This document shows, piece by piece, positions 1 to 6,642 of a DNA stretch of 19,235 bases (within the stretch, counting starts at the first letter, position 1; the number at the start of each line of letters is the position of its first letter). The translations under genes and the position numbers were made by a program. The stretch comes from DATKZS01 sp035527835 [NCBI: bacterium]. Its GTDB lineage: Bacteria; RBG-13-61-14. The notes under the pieces are model-generated. The model saw only the letters and a program-made list of their open reading frames with translations. It had not been told where the DNA came from and ran no database searches. The stretch spans positions 1 through 19,235 of the forward strand of contig DATKZS010000119.1 of the NCBI GenBank assembly GCA_035527835.1. The letters run 5' to 3'.

Positions 1-41
1 AAGGGGAGAAGAGGTTTGTGGTTTGGGGTTTGAGGTTTGAA
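1..41 (+). repeat. Partial heptad tract, GTTTGNG type
   Basis: From position 14 there are four consecutive 7-bp units, GTTTGTG, GTTTGGG, GTTTGAG and GTTTGAA. They are preceded by the linker GAAGAG (8-13), which also precedes the same kind of tract in the two composite copies at 1988-2106 and 10621-10770. The window begins inside the element, so its left part is not visible. It lies next to the broken dehydrogenase fragment. Confidence 0.8.
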
Positions 42-51
42 ATTTCGGCGC

Positions 52-90
52 GATGCGCTTTGGAGTGCGCGCGGCTTGCCGCCGCTTTCG
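52..90. repeat. Palindromic interspersed repeat inside the dehydrogenase remnant
   Basis: The core GCGGC-TT-GCCGC (71-82) is a perfect 5-bp-arm inverted repeat. It is flanked by CTTTGGAGTGCG on one side and GCTTTCG on the other. This resembles an intergenic palindrome family that I recall from other GC-rich environmental genomes; that part is memory, not shown here. Recognisable dehydrogenase coding sequence ends exactly where this repeat begins, at about position 92. Confidence 0.6.
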
Positions 91-92
91 TT

Positions 93-194
93 CACCCTGA
101 CCACGACCTGGCCGGAACCAGGCTCCGGCGCCGGAGCGTCAATCAATTCGAGATGATCAAAACCGAACGAGCCCTCCACCACGTACTTTTTCAT
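93..194 (-). pseudogene. N-terminal fragment of a zinc-type alcohol dehydrogenase/quinone oxidoreductase
   Basis: On the minus strand an ATG at 194-192, preceded by a good Shine-Dalgarno (AAAGGAGAGG), opens a frame that reads MKKYVVEGSFGFDHLELIDA and then PAPEPGSGQVVVRV. This is the typical N-terminus of medium-chain dehydrogenases, with a first beta-strand and the P-x-P-G-x-G-x-V-x-V-R-V turn. After 34 residues the family resemblance stops: the next codons are read through the palindrome at 52-90 and the heptad tract at 1-41. No GroES-like zinc ligands or Rossmann fold follow inside the window. I read it as a 5' gene remnant truncated by repeat insertion or deletion. The frame stays open to the window edge, so a displaced remainder beyond it cannot be excluded. 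Confidence 0.6.
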
Positions 195-278
195 GGCCTC
201 TCCTTTCATCTCTCGCCGGCGGGCGGCGTCTCTCGAATAAAGGTTATGCACGATTTTGACAGATTCCATTTCTGCTCA

Positions 279-357
279 GAAAAAAGGAGCGAGCAGCGAG
301 GATCGAGGGTGTCCGGAAAATTGACTCGATTCTCGCTCCTCGATCCTCGCTTCTTTT
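279..357. repeat. Heptad-repeat hairpin, AGCGAGN type
   Basis: The left arm (288-308) holds the heptads AGCGAGC, AGCGAGG and ATCGAGG. The right arm (323-357) holds the inverse units CTCGATT, CTCGCTC, CTCGATC and CTCGCTT. The arms are separated by about 14 bp. The outer edges are an A-run (280-285) and a T-rich run (351-357), so a transcript could fold into a long hairpin followed by U residues. It stands between the minus-strand dehydrogenase remnant and the plus-strand DsrC-like gene. Confidence 0.8.
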
Positions 358-374
358 CATGATTTCAACCGAGA

Positions 375-388
375 GACAGGAGTGTCCC
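375..388. repeat. GACAGGAGTGTC hairpin repeat, copy 1
   Basis: GACA-GGAG-TGTC can form a short hairpin and is followed by CCCGCCGGCCGCC. The same core recurs at 6821-6834. In both places a TTGACA hexamer follows 41-48 bp downstream (423 and 6863). Here I find no acceptable -10 box after TTGACA at 423, so I do not call a promoter. Confidence 0.55.
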
Positions 389-618
389 GCCGGCCGCCAA
401 GGTTTGCAGTTTGGCAAAAAAGTTGACAGAACCGGGACGAAAAGTTTTCGGGCCGGGCGGCGAAACGGCGAGAAAACGCAATGGCTGAGGCGAGTTAGGC
501 ATTTCCGGCTTTTGGGCATAATTGTTGCCAGACTATTCAGCAGATGTTGGAACACAGCGCCGCCGGCGTGGCGGCAGCGCGGCCGGCCAGGCTCAGGCGC
601 TGGCAAGGAGGTTTGAAG

Positions 619-1275
619 ATGGGAACGTTCACCTTCAAGGGCAAGAGCTACGAGGTTGACGATAGCGGATTTCTGAAGGACCGGAATCAGTGGGACGAGA
701 ACTTCGCCGAGGGCATGGCCAAGGAGGTCGGGATCCCGGCCGGGCTCAGCGAGGCCCACTGGGAGATCATCCGCTTCATCCGCCACGCCTTTGACCAGAC
801 CGGCGCCTGCCCGCTGGTGTATCACGCCTGCCGCGAGCACAAACTCTTTCTCCGCGACTTGAAGCGCCTCTTCCCCACCGGCTATTTCCGCGGCGCCTGC
901 AAGCTGGCCGGGCTCACCTACAAGGACGAGTACGTCAAATACTCGTGGGCGGAAAAGGCGCAGCCGGCTCCCCCGGCCTCGCCCAGGGACAAGGTCTACC
1001 GCGTGGACGGCCAGGGCTTCCTCGTTGACCCGTCCGAATGGGACCAGAACTTCGCCGCCAACCGCGCCCGCGAAATGAAAATCCCCGGCGGACTCAACGA
1101 CAACCACTGGAAAATCATCAACTACCTCCGCGAAGCCTTCGCCCAAAATAAAACCGTCCCCACCGTCTACGAAACCTGCGAGCAAAACTCGATCGAGCTC
1201 GCCGACCTCGAAAAACTCTTCCCCGACGGATACCACCGAGGAGCCATCAAGATCGCGGGGCTTCGGCTCAACTGA
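619..1275 (+). CDS. Tandem two-domain DsrC/TusE-like protein
   Basis: The protein is 218 residues: two DsrC/TusE-type domains (about 1-105 and 125-218) joined by an Ala/Pro linker (115-122). Each copy shows the family pattern: a beta-hairpin start (TFKGKSYEVDDSGFL and KVYRVDGQGFLVDP), W-D-x-N-F-A, a helix around H-W-x-I-I, and L-F-P-x-G-Y-x-R-G-A at the end. DsrC proteins relay sulfur through two C-terminal cysteines. The first domain keeps the inner one (C94, in GACKLAG) but has no penultimate Cys. The second has Ile at that place (I210) and ends in RLN. Neither domain can form the usual Cys-Cys trisulfide chemistry, so a regulatory role like the RspA-type members is more likely than sulfur relay. 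The start at 619 is fixed by AAGGAGG (605-611) with 7-nt spacing. A cysteine-bearing partner is not in the window. Confidence 0.8.
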   Translation: MGTFTFKGKSYEVDDSGFLKDRNQWDENFAEGMAKEVGIPAGLSEAHWEIIRFIRHAFDQTGACPLVYHACREHKLFLRDLKRLFPTGYFRGACKLAGLTYKDEYVKYSWAEKAQPAPPASPRDKVYRVDGQGFLVDPSEWDQNFAANRAREMKIPGGLNDNHWKIINYLREAFAQNKTVPTVYETCEQNSIELADLEKLFPDGYHRGAIKIAGLRLN

Positions 1276-1445
1276 AAATGTTGGAAACGTCGGCGCAACG
1301 CCGGCACATCCACTGGGCCCGGCCCCGCCGGGCCGTCCCGCGCCTCCGCGACCATTCATGAAATCCTCACCATCCCCTCCAAAATCCGCTTCCCCGACCA
1401 CGGCCCCAAACCCGGCCCCGGCACCAACATGTTTGGAAAAATAGT

Positions 1446-1543
1446 AGCGAGCAGCCAGCAGCCGGGAACAAGTAGCCAGTAGCCCGTAGCCAGCAGCCAG
1501 GAGCAAGGAACGGGGAGCGGGGAAATCGGAACGAGGAAAAGCA
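1446..1543. repeat. Tract of 14 in-phase heptads, AGCCAGN grading into AGCGGGN
   Basis: Fourteen consecutive 7-bp units can be read without a break. They start as AGCGAGC, AGCCAGC, AGCCGGG and continue AGCCAGT, AGCCCGT. They then drift to AGCAAGG, AACGGGG, AGCGGGG and AACGAGG. The consensus is roughly A-R-C-N-R-G-N. The tract unites the AGCCAG units seen elsewhere with the AGCGAG units of the 279-357 hairpin. The surrounding stretch 1276-1884 has no convincing gene: codon-like structure is absent and the long minus-strand frame there runs through the repeats. Confidence 0.8.
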
Positions 1544-1884
1544 ATGCGCGAAAAAATTTTGGCCTTGACCACTGGCGGCTGATTTAGGCCACGCCAGCCT
1601 TTTCCCGGAAAATTTTTCCCTGTTTTCGGCCCGGTCTCCAAAGAAATCCGTGAGTTGGCCGCCCGTGGCCTGAATTTTGAGGCCCAAGGCCCAGGCCGCC
1701 AAGACCCTGAACTGGACCACGGCTAGCCCAATATCCGGCCTCCCGCGTCCCACCGCCCGGGCCACCCGCGTCCCAAAATCCGGGCCGCTCTGTCCCACAA
1801 ATCAGGCCACGAAACGTCGCGCCAAAATGACCGCTTTCTACCCCGTTGTTGAGCATGCCTATACACTTTTTCCCCTCCTTCCAT
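1544..1884. other. Gene-free stretch with GGCC-rich, loosely repetitive sequence
   Basis: I find no supported gene here. The sequence is rich in GGCC and GGCCAC words and holds an exact 11-bp direct repeat CCCGCGTCCCA at 1742-1752 and 1765-1775. Frames crossing it have no recognisable protein. It may be a decayed repeat or gene remnant, but I cannot say of what. Confidence 0.4.
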
Positions 1885-1926
1885 CTTCAACCACAAACCA
1901 CAAACCTCAAACCACAAACCTGAAAG
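1885..1926 (-). repeat. Heptad tract, CACAAAC type
   Basis: Unbroken 7-bp units CACAAAC, CACAAAC, CTCAAAC and CACAAAC (1892-1919), flanked by CTTCAAC and CTGAAAG. On the minus strand these are GTTTGTG/GTTTGAG units, the same family as 14-41 and the composite elements. It lies about 60 bp before the oppositely oriented arm of the composite at 1988-2106, giving an outer inverted pair. Confidence 0.8.
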
Positions 1927-1987
1927 TGTCCCCCCCTATAATATGGAAAATGGTCGCATCAAAAAGGAAAAAAAGTAATGCCTGGCC

Positions 1988-2106
1988 GAAAGGGTTTGTG
2001 GTTTGGAGTTTGTGGTTTTTAGTTCAATCTTCCAACCTCAAACCCAAAACCACAAACCCCAACCCTCTTCATTCCCCTGGCTACGGGCTGCTGGCTACTG
2101 ACCACT
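1988..2106 (-). repeat. Composite heptad element, copy A
   Basis: Read on the minus strand from 2106, the order is AGTAGCC-type heptads, the linker AGGGGAA TGAAGAG, GTTTGNG-type heptads, the linker GTTGGAA GATTGAA, CCACAAA-type heptads and CCCTTTC. This makes 17 consecutive 7-bp units. The GTTTG and CAAAC parts form an inverted repeat able to fold back. The first 12 heptads match copy B (10621-10704) without gaps at 76 of 84 positions. The CAAAC part has four units here against two in copy B, so the length difference is two whole heptads. The minus-strand promoter-distal end faces the sigma-70 promoter at 2131. Confidence 0.85.
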
Positions 2107-2130
2107 ATTTCATATTTCCCAAATTTTCCC

Positions 2131-2158
2131 TTGACTGCTTATCGGAGAAGGATATAAT
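2131..2158 (+). promoter_or_regulatory. Sigma-70-type promoter upstream of the RhuM gene
   Basis: TTGACT (2131-2136), a 16-bp spacer and a perfect TATAAT (2153-2158). A transcript would start near 2165, about 60 nt before the RhuM start codon. It lies 40 bp (to -35) and 62 bp (to -10) after the word CTGGCTACTG at 2091. This spacing is nearly repeated in front of the ATPase cassette (3276 and 3315/3337). Confidence 0.7.
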
Positions 2159-2226
2159 GAAAAATGTTGGAAGGGAGAGCCTGACTCAACATCAATCACT
2201 GCCTATCGGCGGGAGAATTAACTATC

Positions 2227-3258
2227 ATGTCCCCACAAATTCCTTCCTCGGAAATCCTCCTTTATCAAAGCGAGGACGGTAAAAGCCGGGTCCAGGTCAT
2301 TTTGGACGGGGAGACCGTATGGCTCACTCAACGGCTTCTCGCCGAACTCTATCAAGTGGGCGTTGGCACGATAAACTACCATATAAAGAGCATTTATAAG
2401 GACCAGGAGCTTTCCCCCGGGGCAACTATTCGACAATATCGAATAGTTCGATCCGAGGGCGGCAGGAGCGTGGAAAGGTTCGTTGCTCATTATAACCTCG
2501 ACATGATCCTCACCGTGGGCTACCGGGTCCGGTCCCTCCGGGGCACCCAGTTCCGCCAGTGGGCCACCGAGCATCTGCGCGAATACCTGGTCAAGGGCTT
2601 TGTCATGGATGACCAGCGCCTTAAAGAGGGAAAAACCCTGGGCGCGGACTATTTCGATGTACTCCTGGAGCGCATCCGCGACATCCGGGCCTCTGAAAAG
2701 CGCTTCTATCAAAAGATCAAGGACATCTATAAGCTCGCCATTGATTACGACCCCGGGGCCGAAACCACTCAAGAATTCTTCCAGATCGTCCAAAACAAGC
2801 TCCACTTCTCCGTCACCGGCAAGACCGCCGCCGAAATCATCGCGGAACGCGCGGACGCGGAAAAGCCCAATATGGGCCTCACCGCATGGAGCGGCGCCAG
2901 GCTGAGAAAACATGACGTCACCATCGCCAAAAATTACCTCAACGAGCCCGAGATCAAGGGCCTGAACCGGATCGTGACCATGTATCTGGACTACGCCGAG
3001 GAACAAGCCGCCAGCAGGAAGCCCCTTTATATGAAGGACTGGCGCGAAAGGCTGGATGCTTTCCTCCGCTTCAATCAAAAGAAGATTCTCCAAAAAGCGG
3101 GCACCATCTCCATGGAAATCGCCAGGGAGCTCGCCCTGGATCAATATGAGAAATTCAACCGGGGCAGACTTGCGGAGGAGGCGCTGGCCCCGGACCAGGA
3201 TTTTGACAAGCTGGCCAAAAGAGTGGAAGGCAAGCGCGGGAAGGGGACGAAGAAATGA
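2227..3258 (+). CDS. RhuM-family protein
   Basis: The protein is 343 residues, the normal length for the RhuM family (named after a Salmonella SPI-3 gene; biochemical role unknown). Family hallmarks visible are the N-terminal V-W-L-T-Q-x-L-L-A-E-L-Y segment with a helix-turn-helix look (about 30-60), then Y-R-I-V-R-S-E-G-G-R. The conserved Y-N-L-D-M-I-L-T-V-G-Y-R-V-R-S motif follows (about 88-102), with F-R-Q-W-A-T after it. The C-terminal half is helical and Lys-rich. The ATG follows GGGAGA at about 11 nt. It is commonly found in accessory regions and here sits between two repeat-plus-promoter modules. A role in DNA binding or a toxin/defence setting is inference only. Confidence 0.85.
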   Translation: MSPQIPSSEILLYQSEDGKSRVQVILDGETVWLTQRLLAELYQVGVGTINYHIKSIYKDQELSPGATIRQYRIVRSEGGRSVERFVAHYNLDMILTVGYRVRSLRGTQFRQWATEHLREYLVKGFVMDDQRLKEGKTLGADYFDVLLERIRDIRASEKRFYQKIKDIYKLAIDYDPGAETTQEFFQIVQNKLHFSVTGKTAAEIIAERADAEKPNMGLTAWSGARLRKHDVTIAKNYLNEPEIKGLNRIVTMYLDYAEEQAASRKPLYMKDWRERLDAFLRFNQKKILQKAGTISMEIARELALDQYEKFNRGRLAEEALAPDQDFDKLAKRVEGKRGKGTKK

Positions 3259-3275
3259 GCCAATAGCGGCTTCGG

Positions 3276-3308
3276 CTGGCTACTGGCGACTATTCATTTT
3301 TCTCGACT
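3276..3308 (+). repeat. Partial repeat copy C, CTGGCTACTG type
   Basis: CTGGCTACTGGCGACTATT and a T-rich run follow the RhuM stop by 17 bp. They align with 2091-2118 (CTGGCTACTGACCACTATTT, then CAT and T-rich sequence), the outer end of composite copy A. Only this end of the composite is recognisable. The alignment continues into the promoter downstream (3315-3345 against 2131-2161). Confidence 0.65.
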
Positions 3309-3314
3309 TTTTGC

Positions 3315-3342
3315 TTGACAAGGAACCAGCACGGGATATACT
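3315..3342 (+). promoter_or_regulatory. Sigma-70-type promoter upstream of the ATPase cassette
   Basis: TTGACA (3315-3320), a 16-bp spacer and TATACT (3337-3342). The expected start is near 3349, giving a leader of roughly 135 nt before the small gene at 3486. The leader contains a GGGGACA/TGTCCCC hairpin (3409-3438). The -10 region GATATACTGA differs by one base from the one before RhuM (GATATAATGA). Confidence 0.65.
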
Positions 3343-3408
3343 GACAGAGAGATTACGGGAAGGGATGGAAGGGGAGATGCTGGACGGGGAATGGGACCGG
3401 AAGGGGGC

Positions 3409-3438
3409 GGGGACAGACGAGATATGAATTATGTCCCC
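3409..3438. repeat. GGGGACA/TGTCCCC inverted repeat at the left border of the AT-rich cassette
   Basis: Exact 7-bp arms at 3409-3415 and 3432-3438 around a 16-bp loop. The base composition falls from GC-rich to AT-rich directly after it. The right arm GAATTATGTCCCCGGAA resembles, in inverse orientation, the repeat near 6229-6254 on the other side of the cassette. Confidence 0.6.
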
Positions 3439-3485
3439 GGAAATAAAAATACTTTACATTAACGTATTGTAGAGGTAAACAACCA

Positions 3486-3671
3486 ATGTTAAATGATCCT
3501 CTTCTGAGAGAACTTGAGCAAAAAGTCAGCTCCACCATTATGTCGCGTTTGTTAAGCGCTTTCAATATTGCCATCCGAGATGAGAGTCAAGATAACAATT
3601 TCGTAGTTTTGAATGAGATATTGGAAATTCTCAAGGAGCGCATCAATGAGGCTAATCAATCTCAAGAGTAG
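3486..3671 (+). CDS. Small 61-residue protein, partner of the downstream ATPase
   Basis: I do not recognise this protein. It starts MLNDPLLRELEQKVSSTIMS, is mostly predicted helix, acidic and hydrophobic, and has no signal peptide, membrane segment or Cys. AGAGG at 3471-3475 precedes the ATG by 10 nt. Its last 26 nt overlap the start of the ATPase gene, and the ATPase Shine-Dalgarno (AAGGAG, 3632-3637) lies inside its coding sequence. That arrangement indicates translational coupling and a shared complex. Small middle components paired with coiled-coil ABC ATPases are known from the ABC-3C conflict systems, but I cannot claim homology. Base composition is AT-rich like the ATPase gene and unlike the rest of the window. 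Confidence 0.6.
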   Translation: MLNDPLLRELEQKVSSTIMSRLLSAFNIAIRDESQDNNFVVLNEILEILKERINEANQSQE

Positions 3672-6144
3672 CTTTTTCAAAGGCTTCTATGAATGTGGAA
3701 ATGAGATTTCATTCGATTCATCACTTGTGATCTTTGTGGGTCAAAATGGTAGTGGTAAAACCACAATAGCCGAAGCAATTGAATGGCTGATCTACGGGAC
3801 TACTGGAAGAAGAAAAAGGCGTGATGTTGACGAAGTTGAGTTCCGAGGAGCAATGAGGAACGTTCTTTGTCCATCAGGAGAAGACCCTTTCGTTGAGGCT
3901 GAAATTGAACTGAAAGATAGGAGCAGGAAGAGGCTTCGCAGGACTCTTCATATTCAGGGCACTGATGAAAAATCAACATTAACATTAGATGGAACAGAAC
4001 TCAGAAACCTTGCACCTATAGGGATTTCAGAAACTGAATATTTCAATCCTATAATTGTTCAAGAAAATCTTCAAAGGTTGATAATGTCAACAGGCCAAGA
4101 GAGAAGGGATTTCATATCCAGGCTTCTTGGTCTTGAATCACTGCTTTCTTTCGAAAGGGCTTTAGACAGCTCGTGCGATCGGTTCCTTAACTCACTGCCC
4201 ATTGAAATTAGAGGTCAATATGCCTCATTTCAGAGGTTGAAAGGATTGATTATTGATATTGAAGCACTAGCTCCTCTCGCTTCTCGCTGGAATCATGATC
4301 AAGTATCTTTCTCTCAAGATTGGAACGAAATCTTGAGCCAGTATCAAAATGAATTTGGGATGCTTAGTGCCTCCGAAGAAGAATTGAGGGGTCATATAAA
4401 TCTTAGATTAGGTGAAGCTAAACGGCGCATCTTCGACTTAACTCCGTATTGCCCTAAGCATGATATTGAAAACCTCATTAAAGACCTGAACCACAATGTT
4501 ACATCAATGCTGGAAGCCTTTGATGAATTAAGAGGCGCAATCATTGGCTATGCTGAAATAATATCAAGAAGCTATCAACAACTGAAATCCGCACTTGATC
4601 CTGAAAAACTGAATTTCTGGAAAAACGGACTTGACTTGATTGATACTGCTTCTATCAAGGAAGGAAAAACCAAAGAATGTCCCTTCTGTGAAGAACCAAC
4701 AATAACGCTTCAAAAATATGAACAAATAAAAGGGAGGCTGGAGCAAAGCGCAAAATACACAGAAGCAAGGGAGGAACTTCAAAGGGCTATCACGAATTGT
4801 AAACGTTTTATAAATGGTATTTTCGCCTCTGCAAAAAGCTGTCTTCCTTCTCAACTAGAAGAAGCTGAAAGAGAACGTCTCCTTACATTGATCCCTGCAA
4901 GAGAACAAGAATTGGATACTTTTTCAGGCAGATTGAGGGAAACTCACTTGCCCTATAAATCTCTTTCAGAGCAAATACAATCTGCAAGTGACATAATCGA
5001 TTCAATCCTATCTTTAACTGATGAACCTGAAAAGAGGTATACAATCATTGAGTTTGTTAATACTACACCATCAACTCTTTCCAGTCTTGTTGTTAGATAT
5101 CAAGAGAAACTCCGTGAACACACACTTGCAGCAAAACACTTTGAAGAGGTTCTCCAACCTGCCCTCTCTTCAAACGAAGCGGTACACCAACTGGAAGTTA
5201 CAAAAGAGATTCTCTCTCATAGAAGGTCGGTTCTAGTCGCATTCAATGTGTTGCAGACACTTGAACAACTAAAGACTGCCAGACAAGCTGTAAGAGCTTA
5301 TTTAGACGAAGAGCATAGAGCAAGAATTCAAGAAAGGGGAAATGATATTTGCAGTTGGTTCAATGCTCTTTATGGGGATAGGGGACATGTTAAGTTTGAT
5401 AGTGTTATCCCAAGTGGTCAAGTAATGAGACTAATGGCGAATATTCTTGGCAAGCAGTGCCATGCCTCAACTCATTTCAGCCAATCCCAAATGAACTGCC
5501 TCGGTTTGGCACTTCACATAACTTCTGCAACGGCTGAAGGTTGCCCCTTTGGCTTTATTCTTTTTGATGACCCCATTCCAGCTTTTGATGATGAACATAG
5601 AGAAAGTTTTTTAGGGCCAGTAATAAACAAACTTTTAGATGAATGCGAGAAGCAGATCATTGTTCTAACTCATTTACGAAATGTTGCGGATAGGCTCAAA
5701 TATGCTAACGAGAGACGTAAACCAATTTTTCACAGGATAAGAGAGTTTTCTGACAAGGGCATAGAAGTAAATCCATACAATGAACTTAGATCAAGATGCC
5801 AGTGGATAAGACAAAATGCCGGTGGTGATGAAATTAAACGGGATGTAGCATGCCAACGTATGAGAAGCTTAATTGAGCATCTCATCAGGGCAATATATCA
5901 AGCTAAGACCGGAAAACTAGTTCCACTTGAATATGAGAGCCGTACCGGAGAAGATTTGCTCATTCTGTTAGAGAAATTGCCAGGCTTTCCGCGCCCAGAT
6001 ATTGACTATTTACGGGAATCATTATCCTTCGGATGTAAACCTAGTCATGATGATCCTGAATGGAGTTGTCCAGATAATACCGTGATTTCCCAAAGAATGA
6101 ACCGCCTCGAACAGATTTGTAGGAATAATGGCCTTAATGTATAA
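3646..6144 (+). CDS. SMC/Rad50-like coiled-coil ATPase with CPxC hook and C-terminal helical domain
   Basis: The protein is 832 residues. N-lobe (1-140): F-V-G-Q-N-G-S-G-K-T-T Walker A at 31-41, followed by an AEAIEWLIYG helix. Central coiled-coil-like part (about 190-560) has CPFC (345-348), placed like a Rad50/RloC zinc hook. C-lobe: signature-like FSQSQMN (611-617), Walker B ILFDDP (638-643), and a switch His in IVLTH (672-676). The last ~120 residues add a helical domain with R740-S-L-I-E-H745, an R-x4-H pattern as in HEPN ribonucleases. The N-lobe/hook/C-lobe/extra-domain order resembles RloC, but I do not see RloC-specific sequence. ATG 3646 is preferred over 3613 because AAGGAG lies 8 nt before it and MRLINLKSS is the usual start of such ATPases. 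AT-rich composition suggests transfer. A defence role is plausible inference. Confidence 0.8.
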   Translation: MRLINLKSSFFKGFYECGNEISFDSSLVIFVGQNGSGKTTIAEAIEWLIYGTTGRRKRRDVDEVEFRGAMRNVLCPSGEDPFVEAEIELKDRSRKRLRRTLHIQGTDEKSTLTLDGTELRNLAPIGISETEYFNPIIVQENLQRLIMSTGQERRDFISRLLGLESLLSFERALDSSCDRFLNSLPIEIRGQYASFQRLKGLIIDIEALAPLASRWNHDQVSFSQDWNEILSQYQNEFGMLSASEEELRGHINLRLGEAKRRIFDLTPYCPKHDIENLIKDLNHNVTSMLEAFDELRGAIIGYAEIISRSYQQLKSALDPEKLNFWKNGLDLIDTASIKEGKTKECPFCEEPTITLQKYEQIKGRLEQSAKYTEAREELQRAITNCKRFINGIFASAKSCLPSQLEEAERERLLTLIPAREQELDTFSGRLRETHLPYKSLSEQIQSASDIIDSILSLTDEPEKRYTIIEFVNTTPSTLSSLVVRYQEKLREHTLAAKHFEEVLQPALSSNEAVHQLEVTKEILSHRRSVLVAFNVLQTLEQLKTARQAVRAYLDEEHRARIQERGNDICSWFNALYGDRGHVKFDSVIPSGQVMRLMANILGKQCHASTHFSQSQMNCLGLALHITSATAEGCPFGFILFDDPIPAFDDEHRESFLGPVINKLLDECEKQIIVLTHLRNVADRLKYANERRKPIFHRIREFSDKGIEVNPYNELRSRCQWIRQNAGGDEIKRDVACQRMRSLIEHLIRAIYQAKTGKLVPLEYESRTGEDLLILLEKLPGFPRPDIDYLRESLSFGCKPSHDDPEWSCPDNTVISQRMNRLEQICRNNGLNV

Positions 6145-6146
6145 GG

Positions 6147-6254
6147 AGTTCTGGGTACGTCATACCTAACTCAGCACATGATAGCGCCGGAGTTGCGAAG
6201 ATAAAGAAGGCCATGCTTGGTATACGGCAATTCTGGGGAGACCATACTTAATTC
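6147..6254 (+). repeat. Two degenerate copies of a 26-bp direct repeat after the ATPase stop
   Basis: Copies at 6147-6172 and 6229-6254 share 19 of 26 positions. Both contain TTCTGGG near the start and CATAC-TAA-TC near the end. The first begins three bases after the ATPase stop codon. The family resembles intergenic repeats that I recall from other environmental genomes. They mark the right border of the AT-rich cassette. Confidence 0.5.
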
Positions 6255-6279
6255 GCTTACTTGCTTCTTTATTTGTTCT

Positions 6280-6363
6280 GCCCTTTCAGGGCGTGATAGG
6301 TTGGGGACCGTCTTTTTCCGCAGGGCGTTGCCCTGGGCTGTCTTGTTTTAACCTTTCAGGTTA
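6280..6363 (+). repeat. Triple-hairpin interspersed repeat
   Basis: Three perfect hairpins with 3-nt loops stand in a row. GCCCT-TTC-AGGGC is at 6280-6292, CAGGGC-GTT-GCCCTG at 6321-6335 and TAACCT-TTC-AGGTTA at 6349-6363. The outer two share the TTC loop. The ordered structure resembles REP/BIME-like units that can be spread by a single-strand transposase (TnpA-REP type), but no such gene is in the window. Confidence 0.7.
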
Positions 6364-6623
6364 CGAGCCCGTACCTTCATGCCCATGGCGCCTCACTCGA
6401 TACCGCATTACACCCCCTCCATGTATGTTGTCAAAAAAAAAGAAGGGAAGCGGGGATCAAGGCGTTCCCGTGGTGGGCCGGCCGGGGTCTGGCCGAGCCT
6501 GGGCTGTGGTAAGGGTGCCCCGTTGGGGCAAGGGCGGCAGGTGGCGGATGGATGGTGATTGGGGAAGGCTGGTTTAGGGGCCTTGGGAGTTGGGTAAGGG
6601 CCGGGGTTTGGGGCGGGTGAAGG

Positions 6624-6642
6624 CACAGGTTTCAAACCTGTG
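6624..6642. repeat. Near-perfect 19-bp palindrome
   Basis: CACAGGTTT (6624-6632), a central C, and AAACCTGTG (6634-6642): nine-base arms with a single-base centre. A DNA cruciform or an RNA hairpin with a few unpaired loop bases could form. No gene is nearby on either side within 300 bp, so an operator role is unlikely; it looks like another interspersed repeat. Confidence 0.6.

Noticed and set aside
244-1641. Long minus-strand open frame across the DsrC-like gene
   Set aside because: It lies antisense to a well-supported gene, runs through heptad repeats at both ends and has no family resemblance; GC-rich codon bias of the sense gene explains the absence of stops.
1677-2282. Plus-strand 201-residue frame before RhuM
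   Set aside because: It is composed of translated heptad repeats (TTNHKPQTTN-like), which appear in every frame because 7 is not a multiple of 3.
3613-3645. Upstream start (3613) for the hook ATPase
   Set aside because: The extra 11 residues are read inside the small gene, lack a ribosome-binding site, and precede the standard MRLINLKSS start, which has AAGGAG at 8 nt.
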